From contig JABAKD010000023.1 in assembly GCA_012845835.1 (NCBI GenBank), positions 18,453,027 to 18,517,026 of the forward strand: a stretch of 64,000 bases of DNA, read 5' to 3'. The notes beneath the pieces were generated by a model. The model worked only from the letters and a program-made list of their open reading frames with translations, did no database searches and was not told where the DNA came from. Shown here piece by piece: positions 33,180-42,713 of the stretch. The DNA is from Undaria pinnatifida. Its lineage: Eukaryota; Sar; Phaeophyceae; Laminariales; Alariaceae. Each line of letters begins with the position of its first letter. Within the stretch, counting starts at the first letter, position 1. Position numbers and translations under genes: made by a program.

Positions 33180-33735
33180 ATCTCCTTTCATCGAGCGGTT
33201 CTTAGTAGGATGTCATGAGACTCACCGATTCGCCTTAGGTAAACGTGATGTCTGCCTGGTCGGTGGCAACCCGACTGGTCCGTCCCAGCATTGCAGGGAT
33301 GCGAGGGCCTATGGTCATACGACTACGGCCATGCATGGAATGAGTACCCCCCCCTCGTGTTACGAGCGGTTCTTGGAATGATGCAATGCACGCTTTATGC
33401 GACTCGCTGAACACCTCGCGGCGCTTCGCGCTTGGTGGAAGCAATGTCTGCTTGGTTGGTGAAAACCCCACGTGCTCCGTCCCGGCATAGTAGGGATGCG
33501 AGGGTCTATGGTCATACGACCATGGCCATGCACAAATTGAGTACCCCCCCCGCCCTCCCTTCTTCGGCAAGAAAGTATGCACAAGGTGCCGATGTTGGCT
33601 TTGCAAGCGGTTCTTGGTAGGAAGCAGCTCAGCCTTGATGCCTCACTGACCACGGCGCTTCGTGCTTAGCGCAAGCAACATCTCCTGGTTGATGGAAACC
33701 CGAATCGCTCCGTTCCGGCATTATAGGGATGCGAG
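33180..33735 (+). repeat. Tandem array of ~200-240-bp units, broken by the Ngaro element
   Basis: Three units each contain GCGGTTCTTGG or GCGGTTCTTAGTAGGA, TGTCTGC + TGGT + GGTG, CCGTCCC + GGCAT or a variant, AGGGATGCGAG and (in two) GGTCATACGAC + ATGGCCATGCA followed by a C-run. The last unit stops at GGATGCGAG (33735), precisely where the element's terminal repeat starts. Confidence 0.75.
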
Positions 33736-33829
33736 AATACACCAGTATTTTCGAGCCAGTTCTTCTCCTCAGATAGTATGGGATATGTACACTGGCATCA
33801 CCTCCCGTAAGGGTGGGTGTAGCCACTCC
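33736..33829 (-). repeat. Split direct repeat B2
   Basis: AATACACCAGTATTTTCGAG through GGATATGTACACTGGCATCA and GTGTAGCCACT, matching B1 (34106-34193) except for one substitution and a few extra bases (CCGTAAGGGTGGG) near the end. It is the outermost 3' sequence of the element on the minus strand. Confidence 0.9.
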
Positions 33830-33953
33830 CGTGCATAGGCAGCGGAAATGAGTGTTTTTGGTAGAACAGTCATATAACACTCATTTCTCTTGCTTATGTA
33901 CGGAATAATATTCGGAGAATAACTGAACTCAAAGTTGGGTGGGTGGGTGGTTG
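33830..33953 (-). other. Unique spacer between A2 and B2
   Basis: In a textbook Ngaro element A2 and B2 abut. Here about 124 bp separate them, including a GTGG/GTGGG tract at 33936-33952. This is either a lineage variation or part of a longer repeat whose counterpart has diverged. Confidence 0.6.
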
Positions 33954-34105
33954 TCTCAACAGATCAGTTCTCAATCTGTGGTTTCCTCTCGAAACAGGGT
34001 GCCAAATTGAAAAGTGAGCGTGTGTCCTGGCTCTCCAAATTATGGGCTCTTTATTCCATGACAGATCTGGGATCGATTTTATTTTTATTCATATCTGGAT
34101 TTAAT
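33954..34105 (-). repeat. Split direct repeat A2
   Basis: 152 bp from TCTCAACAGATCAGTTCTCA to CATATCTGGATTTAATA. It matches A1 (42561-42713) with only a handful of differences (for example GTGAGCG/GTGGGCG), implying recent copying from one template. Confidence 0.92.
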
Positions 34106-34193
34106 AATACACCAGTATTTTCGAGCCAGTTCTTCTCCTCCGATAGTATGGGATATGTACACTGGCATCACCTCCCACGGTTGGTGTAGCCAC
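34106..34193 (-). repeat. Split direct repeat B1
   Basis: Directly abuts A2 (34105/34106), as expected for the internal B1-A2 junction. It is the copy of B2. Confidence 0.9.
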
Positions 34194-34299
34194 TTCTTCC
34201 TATACTTTTATTAATATTCCATCTTCTTAAGTGGAATACTTCATACCCCATGCTTTTACATAATCCATGATGTTCTGGATTTTTAAACAATGTTATTTG

Positions 34300-35382
34300 T
34301 TACAGTAAAGGCCTTCCACTAAATGCAGCCCACGAACGACTTTGCTCGCTAAGAGGAAACTCATTGAACGTGGCGAACTGGGCTGATGTAACTCCCCCCA
34401 CCGTCCCCGTTCCCTCTGATCCCGGAGCTACCACAAACATGAGTCTCATGTATCTCCATGCGGTTTTCGGGCTTTTCCAATATGCCCGTTGCATAATCGT
34501 GGATAAAGAATCTCCTGCCAACACTCTCGAAATAGCTCCCCCAGATCGAAAGGAATGTAATGAAAAATCCTGAGTTTCCCCCGCTGCCCGTGCATACTCC
34601 TTCAACTTGGTGGACATCTTTGTCGCTGAAATGGGTAAAGAACCTTTTACCGGTCTTCCGTTCGGTCCCGTAGAAATCTCGAAAAACAAGTATCCGGACG
34701 TCATATCCTGTCCTGCCGCTTGACCCACAGCTATCCATTTCTCAACCGCCCGAACTGGGCATACCGCCACATATTTCTCGTCGTAGGGTACTGAAATCAA
34801 ATGATCGGCACCATCTCTCAAAGTTTTTCCCCACTGGAAGTTGAACAGAAGTCCACTCTTGTTTGGAAGTCTAAGCACTCGTTGTATCAATGTATTCGTC
34901 AACTCCGCTCCCCTTTTGGTTGTGCTAAACGCTACCGCTAAGGACGCGATATATCGAGCGAGCGTTACCCTCTCTAGGATAGACACAGTACTCTGAAGTT
35001 TCGACCGCATAGACCTCACGATTTTTTCCAAGTGACCATGAAGGATAGCCGGTGCTTGTTTGACTAGTACACCTGCCTGCTTCTGCTCTCCGGTTGTGAA
35101 CGTCAAGTACTGAGTTACCAACTCGCTTCGTACTGGGTTTCCAATCCGCAAGGTGCTACTCCATGGGGTCACTATCCCCAGTTCTTTTTCAAACACCATT
35201 GCGAGCTTTGATATGTGATTTGATCGGAGCGAATCGAACGCATATCTCAGGCTGCACTCTCCTGGGGTAGTTGAACATTCCGTAAAATCCTTCATCCCGA
35301 CTGCTGCACAGTGGCGTGCGTGTACTACTGTCCGTCTCCTCGCACCGCATGAATCCAACCAACATAAGAAATTCCACGACAT
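34300..35382 (-). CDS. DIRS/Ngaro tyrosine recombinase
   Basis: Integrates the circular DNA intermediate by site-specific recombination. The 360-residue frame carries the whole catalytic core: first Arg in TTKRGAEL (R157), HSFR box (H276, R279), Trp in AYWKSP (W302) and the nucleophilic Tyr in AWRYMRL (Y311). The N-terminal part (residues 1-120) is the conserved region preceding the core in this family. The apparent start MSWNFLCW is an artefact of a frameshift: family-like sequence continues upstream in another frame (35189-35746), with the switch near 35365. If that slip is a real mutation the enzyme lacks its N-terminus. Confidence 0.92.
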   Translation of the reverse strand: MSWNFLCWLDSCGARRRTVVHARHCAAVGMKDFTECSTTPGECSLRYAFDSLRSNHISKLAMVFEKELGIVTPWSSTLRIGNPVRSELVTQYLTFTTGEQKQAGVLVKQAPAILHGHLEKIVRSMRSKLQSTVSILERVTLARYIASLAVAFSTTKRGAELTNTLIQRVLRLPNKSGLLFNFQWGKTLRDGADHLISVPYDEKYVAVCPVRAVEKWIAVGQAAGQDMTSGYLFFEISTGPNGRPVKGSLPISATKMSTKLKEYARAAGETQDFSLHSFRSGGAISRVLAGDSLSTIMQRAYWKSPKTAWRYMRLMFVVAPGSEGTGTVGGVTSAQFATFNEFPLSEQSRSWAAFSGRPLL

Positions 35383-35746
35383 CCTTCGGCTGAGTATCCT
35401 CGATACTTGAGGTGATACTTTTCGACCGAGATTGAAGTAACTTCGTGAACAACACGTATGTGGCCGATCTACTTTTCATGGATGCTTTTTCGGCCCAAGC
35501 AGTTCGAAACTGGTGAAATCGCTTTCGAATCGCTACTTCGTCAAAATCCATCGGCGTATCCATGCCCGTAGTATTTTCTGCTGCCGATACCGTTTCACCA
35601 CGCATTTGGCAGAAGCGAAAGCCTTCATCATTTTCAGCATGGCATGTCGGGCACAGGACCCTTGCTCGCGACGCGGATACTTTAACGAGAGGACGAAATG
35701 GTATTGATTCTCCCGCGTCGCGCCATGGGGGCAGCATCCTCCCCAC
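35189..35746 (-). CDS. N-terminal part of the recombinase frame, frameshifted
   Basis: The first ~125 residues contain a zinc-ribbon-like CPTCHAENDEGFRFC (residues 32-46) and a helical stretch leading into KDVVEFL, which continues as CWLDSC in the frame of the recombinase ORF. The residues after KDVVEFL in this frame are out of register and not conserved. It probably represents the DNA-binding N-terminus of the same protein. Confidence 0.7.
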   Translation of the reverse strand: MGRMLPPWRDAGESIPFRPLVKVSASRARVLCPTCHAENDEGFRFCQMRGETVSAAENTTGMDTPMDFDEVAIRKRFHQFRTAWAEKASMKSRSATYVLFTKLLQSRSKSITSSIEDTQPKDVVEFLMLVGFMRCEETDSSTRTPLCSSRDEGFYGMFNYPRRVQPEICVRFAPIKSHIKARNGV

Positions 35747-35832
35747 AATGCTCAGAACGATCGTCAGAGCCGTGTAAATAATCCGCAGAGCCTGATGATG
35801 AATTTCGCAAAGTCCGATGTCATTGTGTCAAT

Positions 35833-36711
35833 TTATGATTTACAAAAATTTACTTCTACTGCCAACATGCTCCACTTCTGAAACATAAACGGTTCTCTAC
35901 CTCGCTGGTGATGCACACGATAAAACGGTGATTTTCTCCCCGGGTTGAAAAGCGTTCGAGACTTTACCCAACCCCGTGCCAGTCGAGGAAAGCAAGATTG
36001 CTTCTGGTAGGGAACTACGATAACGGCTCGTGCTTGACATTCTTCTAAATGTTGCAACATTACTCCGACCATGTTCGTCGGCGGGAAACAGAAACCAAAA
36101 CATTCCACCGACGACTCTGGCATGAACTTGACGTTTTGCGTAAGAACATCAACCCCCGCGCAACCTGGTGTACGGTAGCGAGAGTAAAAAGGAATATTTT
36201 CCTGCGTCTTTCGGCCTGCAACCCACTTCTGATGTACAGACGCTGGGGTCGCCATCAAATCCATATCAAAACCTCCTGCCCACGTGTAAAGTGATCCAAA
36301 CACTGTCGCGTGTAATCGAACATAGTCATCTGAACCAGGCCTTGACAAAGCGTCAGCTTCCGCATTGGATTTTGGATTGACCCAACGTAACTTAAGTATG
36401 AAATCATGCTCCACCTGAAGCCAGAATAAATCGACAATCATGTTATGCATGAGCGTGTTCTTCGCCCGACCCCGTTTGAACGAATCGTGGAAAACCTTGT
36501 TATCAATATCTGAAACGAGAGTTGACCCAGCGATCTGAGCAGAGTGATCAGCGCAGTACATCTCCAGAGTCTGCTGTAACGCGTATCCTCCCTGCAAGTT
36601 AATGTGCGTACTCGCCATGTCCACTGGAAAATCCCCTCCTGCTCGGAACACTTCACGTCCTGGGTTACGGATTAGCCCCCCCCCATCCGCTCGAGGAAGC
36701 ATCCGTTGCAC
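35833..36711 (-). CDS. DIRS RNase H domain and C-terminal Pol region
   Basis: Degrades RNA in the RNA-DNA hybrid. 292 residues. The RNase H core spans about 25-130, with SDIDNKVF and the family block NPKSNAEADALSRPG near its end. It is followed by the DIRS-specific downstream region (FDMDLMATPAS, PFYSRYRTPGCAGVDVLTQN, CFPPTNMVGVML, VIVVPYQ). The first catalytic Asp (TDASSSGWGG) lies just upstream in the RT frame and joins this frame through a nine-base C run (36676-36684). A one-base slip there therefore separates the two ORFs. Confidence 0.88.
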   Translation of the reverse strand: MQRMLPRADGGGLIRNPGREVFRAGGDFPVDMASTHINLQGGYALQQTLEMYCADHSAQIAGSTLVSDIDNKVFHDSFKRGRAKNTLMHNMIVDLFWLQVEHDFILKLRWVNPKSNAEADALSRPGSDDYVRLHATVFGSLYTWAGGFDMDLMATPASVHQKWVAGRKTQENIPFYSRYRTPGCAGVDVLTQNVKFMPESSVECFGFCFPPTNMVGVMLQHLEECQARAVIVVPYQKQSCFPRLARGWVKSRTLFNPGRKSPFYRVHHQRGREPFMFQKWSMLAVEVNFCKS

Positions 36712-36745
36712 CCGTTAGGGTAACGATTTTGTGCTCTGCTCTGTA

Positions 36746-38260
36746 CTACGACGCCCCATTGAAACGCTGACGCACTTCCAACCATTTCGTCAACTCGAAC
36801 ATGAGGCCACTATTTTTCGGGATATCAATTTCCATACTCTTCTTGCGTCCTCCCGTTCGCTGAAATTTTGCGATCTGCCGATACATGTGGTGCGTGTAAA
36901 GAGCTGCCACAGGAACGGCTACGGACAAACTGGTGCACTTACCTGCAAGCTTCTCTAGCGTTCGAAAGGTTATCGCGCCAGAAGTTACTGTCTCGGTAAG
37001 AATGACTTCCAACTTCTCTAATTTGTCCTGAGGCGCCTCGAAACGGCACGCCACGGTATCGCAGATGATACCGAGAAACACCAGTCGCGTAGTAGGGTCA
37101 ATCTCGCATTTCGGAAGGGAGATGAAGTATCCTGCGCTGAAAAACACTTCCAAAGCCACGTACGTTGCGACTAGAGCTGCTTCGCATTGTTTTGCTGCCT
37201 CGAGCAGGCGCGTGGACCCGAAATTCACCACGTAAAAATCGTCGATCCAAGTCAGAGTAGGAATGTCTCGGGAACGCAAGTATCGTGCCACTGCCTCCGA
37301 CAGCGAGGCGTATATTACTGGTGCTGAACACCACCCGAAAGCTAGTACGGTAAAGACGTAGAACTCGCCCTTCCACTCGAATCCAAGATATTGCCATGAC
37401 TCCGTACTCAACGCGACGTGGTGGTAACCGGCTTTGTGATCAATTGTAACTTGGTAAGCTCCTTTCCACACGCATTGAGCGACTTTGCCAACCCCATCCA
37501 TAGTGAACGGGAGGTGTCTACACATAAGATTAAGCCAGCGTGCGTCCCAAATTAGTCTGGGCTTCTTCGGTTCAACTCCCAAGGGAAGCACCATATGAGG
37601 CTTTTCATACACCGAAACATCGGCTATATCTGCCCATTGTGCCACACATCCTTTCCTCACCAACGCCTGGACCTCGTCCGTGACCCACGACGTGAACTCA
37701 TCAGGGACATGATTTCGTAAATGCACAGGAGTTAGCTCTGCTCCACTATACGAATGACCTTGGTATATCCCGCTTGTGTCGGGATCTATGAAGTCAAGGA
37801 CATTAACGCCTTTTACCCACGCCAGCAAGGTGTTCCGTTCTGTCTCGGGCGTTTCGGGCAAAATAACGTTTTGCCAAAAGGAAACTGCTGACTGCAAAAA
37901 GGCTGGTATAAAGTCTTGTGTAGCCCAAAGCCGAGCGTCGTGCGGAGTCCGTTGCAGCTGTAAGAGTATCTCGTTGCTTGAGAGGTTAAAGGGTGACTGT
38001 CGCGCTTCTGGTTCGCTGAGAAGTTTACCACGTATATTTTGAACACGAACGCGTGCAGTACGTTCCGCGCGTTCAGCGAGAAAACGATCCGCGCCAGATC
38101 CAACCTGAACATATAGAACACACGGTGGAATTTTAGGTGCGTATCTCGCTATGCCAATAGTATATGTGGTGTGTATCCAAGAACGTAGATATAGTCTATA
38201 TGTGTAGGCAACCCAACATAGGTGCCAGAGTGTTAGTAGCGAACCGGATCGCGCGTTCAA
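36746..38260 (-). CDS. DIRS/Ngaro reverse transcriptase
   Basis: 504 residues. Palm motifs are in order: PHMVLPLGVEPKKPRLIWDA (about 221-240), motif A TIDHKAGYHHV with Asp274, motif B FGWCSAP (308-314), and motif C as WIDDF (338-342) in place of YxDD, a substitution seen in DIRS-order enzymes. The thumb/connection follows to residue 504. The first ~60 residues look unlike coding sequence, so the true N-terminus may begin later or be joined by splicing. The frame ends at TAG (36746-36748). Beyond it the same frame continues into the RNase H start (TDASSSGWGG), so the stop probably interrupts one Pol protein. Confidence 0.92.
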   Translation of the reverse strand: MNARSGSLLTLWHLCWVAYTYRLYLRSWIHTTYTIGIARYAPKIPPCVLYVQVGSGADRFLAERAERTARVRVQNIRGKLLSEPEARQSPFNLSSNEILLQLQRTPHDARLWATQDFIPAFLQSAVSFWQNVILPETPETERNTLLAWVKGVNVLDFIDPDTSGIYQGHSYSGAELTPVHLRNHVPDEFTSWVTDEVQALVRKGCVAQWADIADVSVYEKPHMVLPLGVEPKKPRLIWDARWLNLMCRHLPFTMDGVGKVAQCVWKGAYQVTIDHKAGYHHVALSTESWQYLGFEWKGEFYVFTVLAFGWCSAPVIYASLSEAVARYLRSRDIPTLTWIDDFYVVNFGSTRLLEAAKQCEAALVATYVALEVFFSAGYFISLPKCEIDPTTRLVFLGIICDTVACRFEAPQDKLEKLEVILTETVTSGAITFRTLEKLAGKCTSLSVAVPVAALYTHHMYRQIAKFQRTGGRKKSMEIDIPKNSGLMFELTKWLEVRQRFNGAS

Positions 38261-38960
38261 CCGTTAACCAAAGTCTAAGCCAAGAAAGAGCAAGGTGCAG
38301 AGGCCGTTGGAGAGTGCGTGAAAACCGGGAGAGAAAAATTTTGCAGCAAAACAAAACCCGATAAGAATTTCATTTTGGTAGAAACGGAAAACAACGGAAA
38401 GGCATTTCATGCCGATGTACAGCTGGTGACATGCATGTACGGAAAGAAGTAATATGTAATCGCCTGACGGACGTCGAACAAAGGGACACGCGAAAGGGAA
38501 CGTGTTATGTGTTTGTGATGATGGGTAATATCGGCGACGTTATGCACTGTTGGTACGCTCGGAGAAGCCCGTGCCAGGTCCGCTCCATCAGGGTCCAAAG
38601 AACCCGAGCTCAAGGAAATATACAGCAGTAAATAAGATGAATCACATTATTGAACCGAAAAGAACTCTAGTCGGTCCTGAAAGACCAAACACGGGAAAAA
38701 CCCAAACAAGGAACATGATCAAATCAATCAAGGAAGAAAAACCGCTCCTTGCCCAAAACGCAGCTGACAAGACAAAATCAGTAGCCAAGAGAAACTCCGA
38801 AAGAGCAACCAAGGACACCGGAGGCGCGCCTACCTCCTATTTAACGTAGACCACCGAATAAAGGAACGATAAGGAACGGCAAAGAACTCCGGTCGGCGGT
38901 GAACATTGAATCGACTAGAACATCACTGTGTTTGCGCCCCAGTATCTACGTGTAGTAGTT
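38261..38960 (-). other. Spacer between Gag and Pol
   Basis: About 700 bp without a convincing minus-strand frame. Plus-strand frames (38431-38849) are Arg/Lys/Thr-rich and lack motifs; I regard them as chance. Confidence 0.5.
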
Positions 38961-39271
38961 TTAATTCTGGCAATCGCGCTCGATATGGCCGTTCTGGTTA
39001 CACCTATGGCACTTTGTCAGCGGGCAGTTACGAAAAGAATGCATGATCGCGTGACCAGTCCTGCCCGCGTGACGGCACTTATTGCACCTAGCAACCTTCC
39101 CAACCTTGCCGCCGCGGCTCTTATAACGTGCCCCCTGAAACTGGGAGCCATGCTCCATGCCTGCGGACCGCCGAGACCGCCGAAGCTACCGAGGGCGGAC
39201 GTTCCGCCAAACGCCGTCATCGAGCCGAGGGCCGCGATGCCGCCTAGGTCACCAAAGGGCGGAGAGAGCAA
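38961..39271 (-). CDS. Gag C-terminal Gly-rich linker and CCHC zinc knuckle
   Basis: Nucleic-acid-binding end of Gag. One frame gives a Gly/Ala/Ser-rich linker (PPFGDLGGIAALGSMTAFGG). The next gives a basic stretch, CNKCRHAGRTGH and then a canonical knuckle CHRCNQNGHIERDC (Cys-X2-Cys-X4-His-X4-Cys) five residues before the stop. The segments are in different registers, so one or two small indels lie between exon 2 and the knuckle. Confidence 0.8.
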
Positions 39272-39524
39272 AGGTACCGGGTACCCACTCCACAGCGAGC
39301 TCTTTGAAGGGCTGCCCGTGCTCCAGACTATGCTCGACGCCCGCGACGAGCGTCAAGATGAACGCGCGTGCGTCGCGTAAGCTGTCATCGAGACGGGTGA
39401 GCCGTTCCAACTCACTGATCAAGTGCTTAATGTACGTCATATGACCGTACTGCTGAGGTTCGAGGAGGCATTTCAGCCGATCCAGCGACGTTGCCTGGAG
39501 CAGATTGGCGTACTTAGCATTCCA
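39249..39524 (-). CDS. Gag exon 2 (putative)
   Basis: Starting after an in-frame TAG that forms part of the acceptor (GTCTCTAG on the minus strand), 91 residues run open: WNAKYANLLQATSLDRLKCL, then YIKHLISELERLTRLDDS and AFILTLVAGVEHSLEH. This is helical, Gag-capsid-like sequence. Translated in phase 0 it continues exon 1 without a frame change. The frame closes at 39249, but the Gly-rich linker follows immediately in another frame. Confidence 0.6.
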   Translation of the reverse strand, partial: WNAKYANLLQATSLDRLKCLLEPQQYGHMTYIKHLISELERLTRLDDSLRDARAFILTLVAGVEHSLEHGQPFKELAVEWVPGTFALSALW

Positions 39525-41729
39525 CTAGAGACGCACGCAGAATATGCGAGGAACAAAAGCGGCACAACGCGAGGGCACCAACATCGTACATTTTATGAGC
39601 GTGAACATGAAACGAGAGCATAGAACATCGCCGTCCATATAGTCAAGAGCAAGCGTCTGAAAAACGCGAAGAACAGCCCAATCCGAAACCGAGATAGGCA
39701 ACGAGAACGAGTTGCGCCGGCCTATCGGAACAAAGAAATGTAGGAACAAAACCGCCGCAAACAAGGAGGGTCGAGGCCAAATCGGCCGCGCCCAGCACCG
39801 AACAGAAATGCGCTATCGAAAATAGCCGAAAGAACAAACCGCGGGAGAAACATTTGGCATGTTCTCCCTGAGCTATGACATAAGGTGCTATCTGCGATGC
39901 TGAACAAGGCATCTACAGCAAGCGAACTAAACCTTCCCTTGAACATAAGGGAAGTGAGCGACCAGGGCCAACGGAACGATTTGCTCGCGAGTCCGAACAA
40001 TACCAGCGAGCATGAACGCATGAACAGAGCCAGCGGTCGTTGGTGAACCGCACGGCGAGAAAAATTTGGCCAATGTGAACAGAATCTGAGCTTCGGAATA
40101 GCTACAGTATGTACCATATTATAAAAATAATACATCTGCTGCGGCATAAAGTGCTGCATCTGCCATGCTGAACAAAGCACCTGCAGCAAACGAACTAAAA
40201 AACCTCCCTTTGAGCATGAGGAAAGTGAGCGACCAATGCTAACGGAACGATGCGTTTGCGAGGCAGAACTTGCCAGCGAGCATGAATAATGAACAGAGCC
40301 TATGATCGTCTGTGAACCATACGACGACCAGCACGAACGGAACGTGAACAAATGAACAGAGCCTATGATCGTCTGTGAACTATACGACGATGCGTTTGCG
40401 AGGCAGAACTTGCCAGCGAGCATGAACAATGTTTGCGAGGCAGAACTTGCCAGCGAGCATGAACAATGAACAGAGCTTGTGATCGTCTGTGAACCATTCG
40501 ACGACCAGTACGAACGAAACGTGAACAAATGAACAGAGCCTATGATCGTCTGTGAACCATACGACGACCAGTACGAACGGAACGATGCGTTTTCAAGTCA
40601 GAAAACACCATTGAGCATGATAACATGAACAAAGCCTGTGGTCGTCTGTGAATTGTACGACGAGAAAGTTCTCAACTGCGAACAAACCTGAGCTTTGTAG
40701 CAGCTACAGTACATATATATACAAAATTATTTTATGAACAAAATCTAAGCTTCGGAACAGCTACAGTATATATACCGGTACAATATTGTAGATATATAGT
40801 ACAGCTGCTGTGGCCATACGTTGCTGCATCTGTGATGTTGAACAAAGCCCCTGCAGCAAGCGAACTAAGCTTCCCTTATTTTTTATACCTGGAATATAAT
40901 ACAGCTACTACTGCTGTGGCATCACATACATGAGCATGAGCGCATGAGCAAAAAACCCACGGTCGTCAGTGAACCCGTACGACTAGAAAAATTCGCAAAT
41001 GCAACGACAGCAGTTGAGATATCACATGAGCATAAACGCATGAAAGGGCCCGTGGTCGTCAGTACCATACGACTGGAAAATTTCTCATATGCGAACAGAG
41101 TCTGAATATTGAGAACATTTTGCACAAATACTAAATACAGCTGCTGTAGTATCACCCGAGAACGAGTGAAACTACCATCCACACGCTCAAAATAGAATTT
41201 CACGTTGGGGAAACACCACTCCCCTCACGGGTCACGTGCAGGCTGAACGTATAGGCTTATGTGTAGGTGTGTAGTGGTAGATACGGCAGAGGAGAACGTA
41301 GTTGGACCACCCAATGACGTACGGGATGGACCAAAAAATAGACACGCAAATGTACCCACACACAATAACACCGACTACATGCAAATGCATCCACACATAA
41401 TCACACCGACTGTGCATGGGAGACACATACCCACGCATGAGAGAGAAACAGGGACGGCCCACCCCACGAAAACACCAGGAGAAAGCAAGAGAGGAAAGCA
41501 AACGAGTGCGCATGATGTCACGCCTCCAAACGCGACGCAGCGCGCGGTGCTGATTTGAGCCCAGCACGATCCAAAATTTAGAGCATTTGAGCAATTTTGT
41601 GTTCCGAGAAGAAATATATGTAATGTACACAATGTACATGTGTGCACCGAAAACTGGTCGTGGAAAAAGAACAATGATAGTAAGTGGGCCGTCCGAACTG
41701 GTTAATGAGGGATTAAGCATGCAACTCAC
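39525..41729 (-). repeat. Putative 2.2-kb gag intron packed with tandem repeats
   Basis: The donor is GTGAGT at 41729-41724 (minus) and the acceptor CTCTAG ends at 39525. Both flanking reading frames are phase 0. The interior contains repeated blocks: CGTCTGTGAACCATACGACGA or close variants at about 40308, 40368, 40485, 40548 and 40645, with related GTCGTCAGTG blocks near 40965 and 41058. Larger ~245-bp units contain CTGAACAAAGCACCTGCAGC (about 39900, 40160, 40840). Frames through it, including the distal 170 residues of the long minus-strand ORF starting at 42407, are not coding-like. Confidence 0.55.
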
Positions 41730-42407
41730 CTTATCCTTATGAGTGACGTAGGTTGGTTTTGTCTTCTTTGTCACCGAACCAGCAGACACCCCGAGATTGC
41801 TGCTACTACCCTCGCCCCCTGTGCGCTCCATCATTCCATCCAACTCGCTGATGAGGCTCTGCATGTCCCCCTGAGTGCGCTTGGAAACGGCCGACCCCGC
41901 TGATGAGGCGCTCGCGACGCTCTGGACGTCGTCGTCACGCTCCCGGTAGCCCTCCGCTGACGCTGCCACACCCGCCACACCAGAGGCGGAGAAAGAGATG
42001 CTCGGAAAAATTAGGTAACCCTCCGCGACCTTCATTTTTCCCCGGCCGGAGCAGCGCCAGAGGTACTCCGCGACTTGTGCGCACATGTCCCGCTTAGCGC
42101 GCTCTTCTATTTCGCCTGGGGATCCTCCGCCAAACGCTGCGGCCGTAATTTGGAAAAAATCTTGTGGGTTATCCGCATCGCCCGCCGTCACCAAGATGCC
42201 GAGGGTGGTCTGAAGGTTCGAGGCGGAGAGCAACGAGGCCGCACGAATGGAGCCGTCTAGCCAAATACCCAACTTCTGTAGCATCCAGCGACCGGTGTCC
42301 TGCCCGTCAGTGACCACAACCGCCTCCTCTATCGTGTTGAAGTCGTCGGGGACGACTGCCTTCGAGGCATCGATGTTTATTGTCCCCGACATGGAGTCCA
42401 CACGCAA
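41730..42407 (-). CDS. Gag exon 1 (putative), DIRS/Ngaro ORF1
   Basis: 226 codons from Met at 42407 (a second Met, MSGTIN, is at 42392) to a Lys codon directly before GTGAGT. The sequence is acidic-to-neutral, with a structured N-terminal half (WMLQKLGIWLDGSIRAASLL; AGDADNPQDFFQITAAAFGG) and a Ser/Ala/Gly-rich second half with a short helix (MQSLISELDGMME). This is the expected place and character of ORF1/Gag in a Ngaro element, although I recognise no specific Pfam-type domain. Read-through without splicing would append an unrelated tail. Confidence 0.65.
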
Positions 42408-42560
42408 GGGAAAGGATCAAAGGGAGCAAGGAAAGGGAAAAAAGGAAAAAAACACCCCTACGACGAACACGCGACGAAAGGAGAGGTTTCTGCGGTAGCC
42501 GCACCAAAACCCCGAAGCAAGCAGTGCGAACGGGGTGGCGCGCGGGCTGCCGATTGAGAG

Positions 42561-42713
42561 TCTCAACAGATCAGTTCTCAATCTGTGTTTTCCTCTCGAA
42601 ACAGGGTGCCAAATTGAAAAGTGGGCGTGTGTCCTGGCTCTCCAAATTATGGGCTCTTTATTCCATGACAGATCTGGGATCGATTTTATCTTTTTTCATA
42701 TCTGGATTTAATA
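42561..42713 (-). repeat. Split direct repeat A1 (5' end of the element)
   Basis: 153 bp, the counterpart of A2. It lies about 150 bp upstream of the Gag start on the minus strand and presumably contains the promoter. Outside it the sequence (GTACGGTCGTCTGGCAAACT) is unrelated to the B repeats. Confidence 0.92.

Larger units (their letters stand above)
33736..42713 (-). mobile_element. Ngaro/DIRS-type tyrosine-recombinase retrotransposon
   Basis: About 9 kb, read on the minus strand: repeat A1, Gag (apparently spliced, with CCHC knuckle), RT, RNase H, tyrosine recombinase, then B1, A2 and B2. This A1-genes-B1-A2-B2 layout of split direct repeats, together with a tyrosine recombinase instead of an integrase, is diagnostic of DIRS-order elements of the Ngaro type, which integrate through a circular intermediate and leave no target duplication. 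None is seen here. All visible catalytic residues of RT, RNase H and recombinase are present. The visible lesions are few: one in-frame stop, homopolymer slips and small frameshifts. Confidence 0.92.

Noticed and set aside
38431-38849. Plus-strand frames within the Ngaro element
   Set aside because: Basic, low-complexity and antisense to the element; no motif and no support for an antisense gene.
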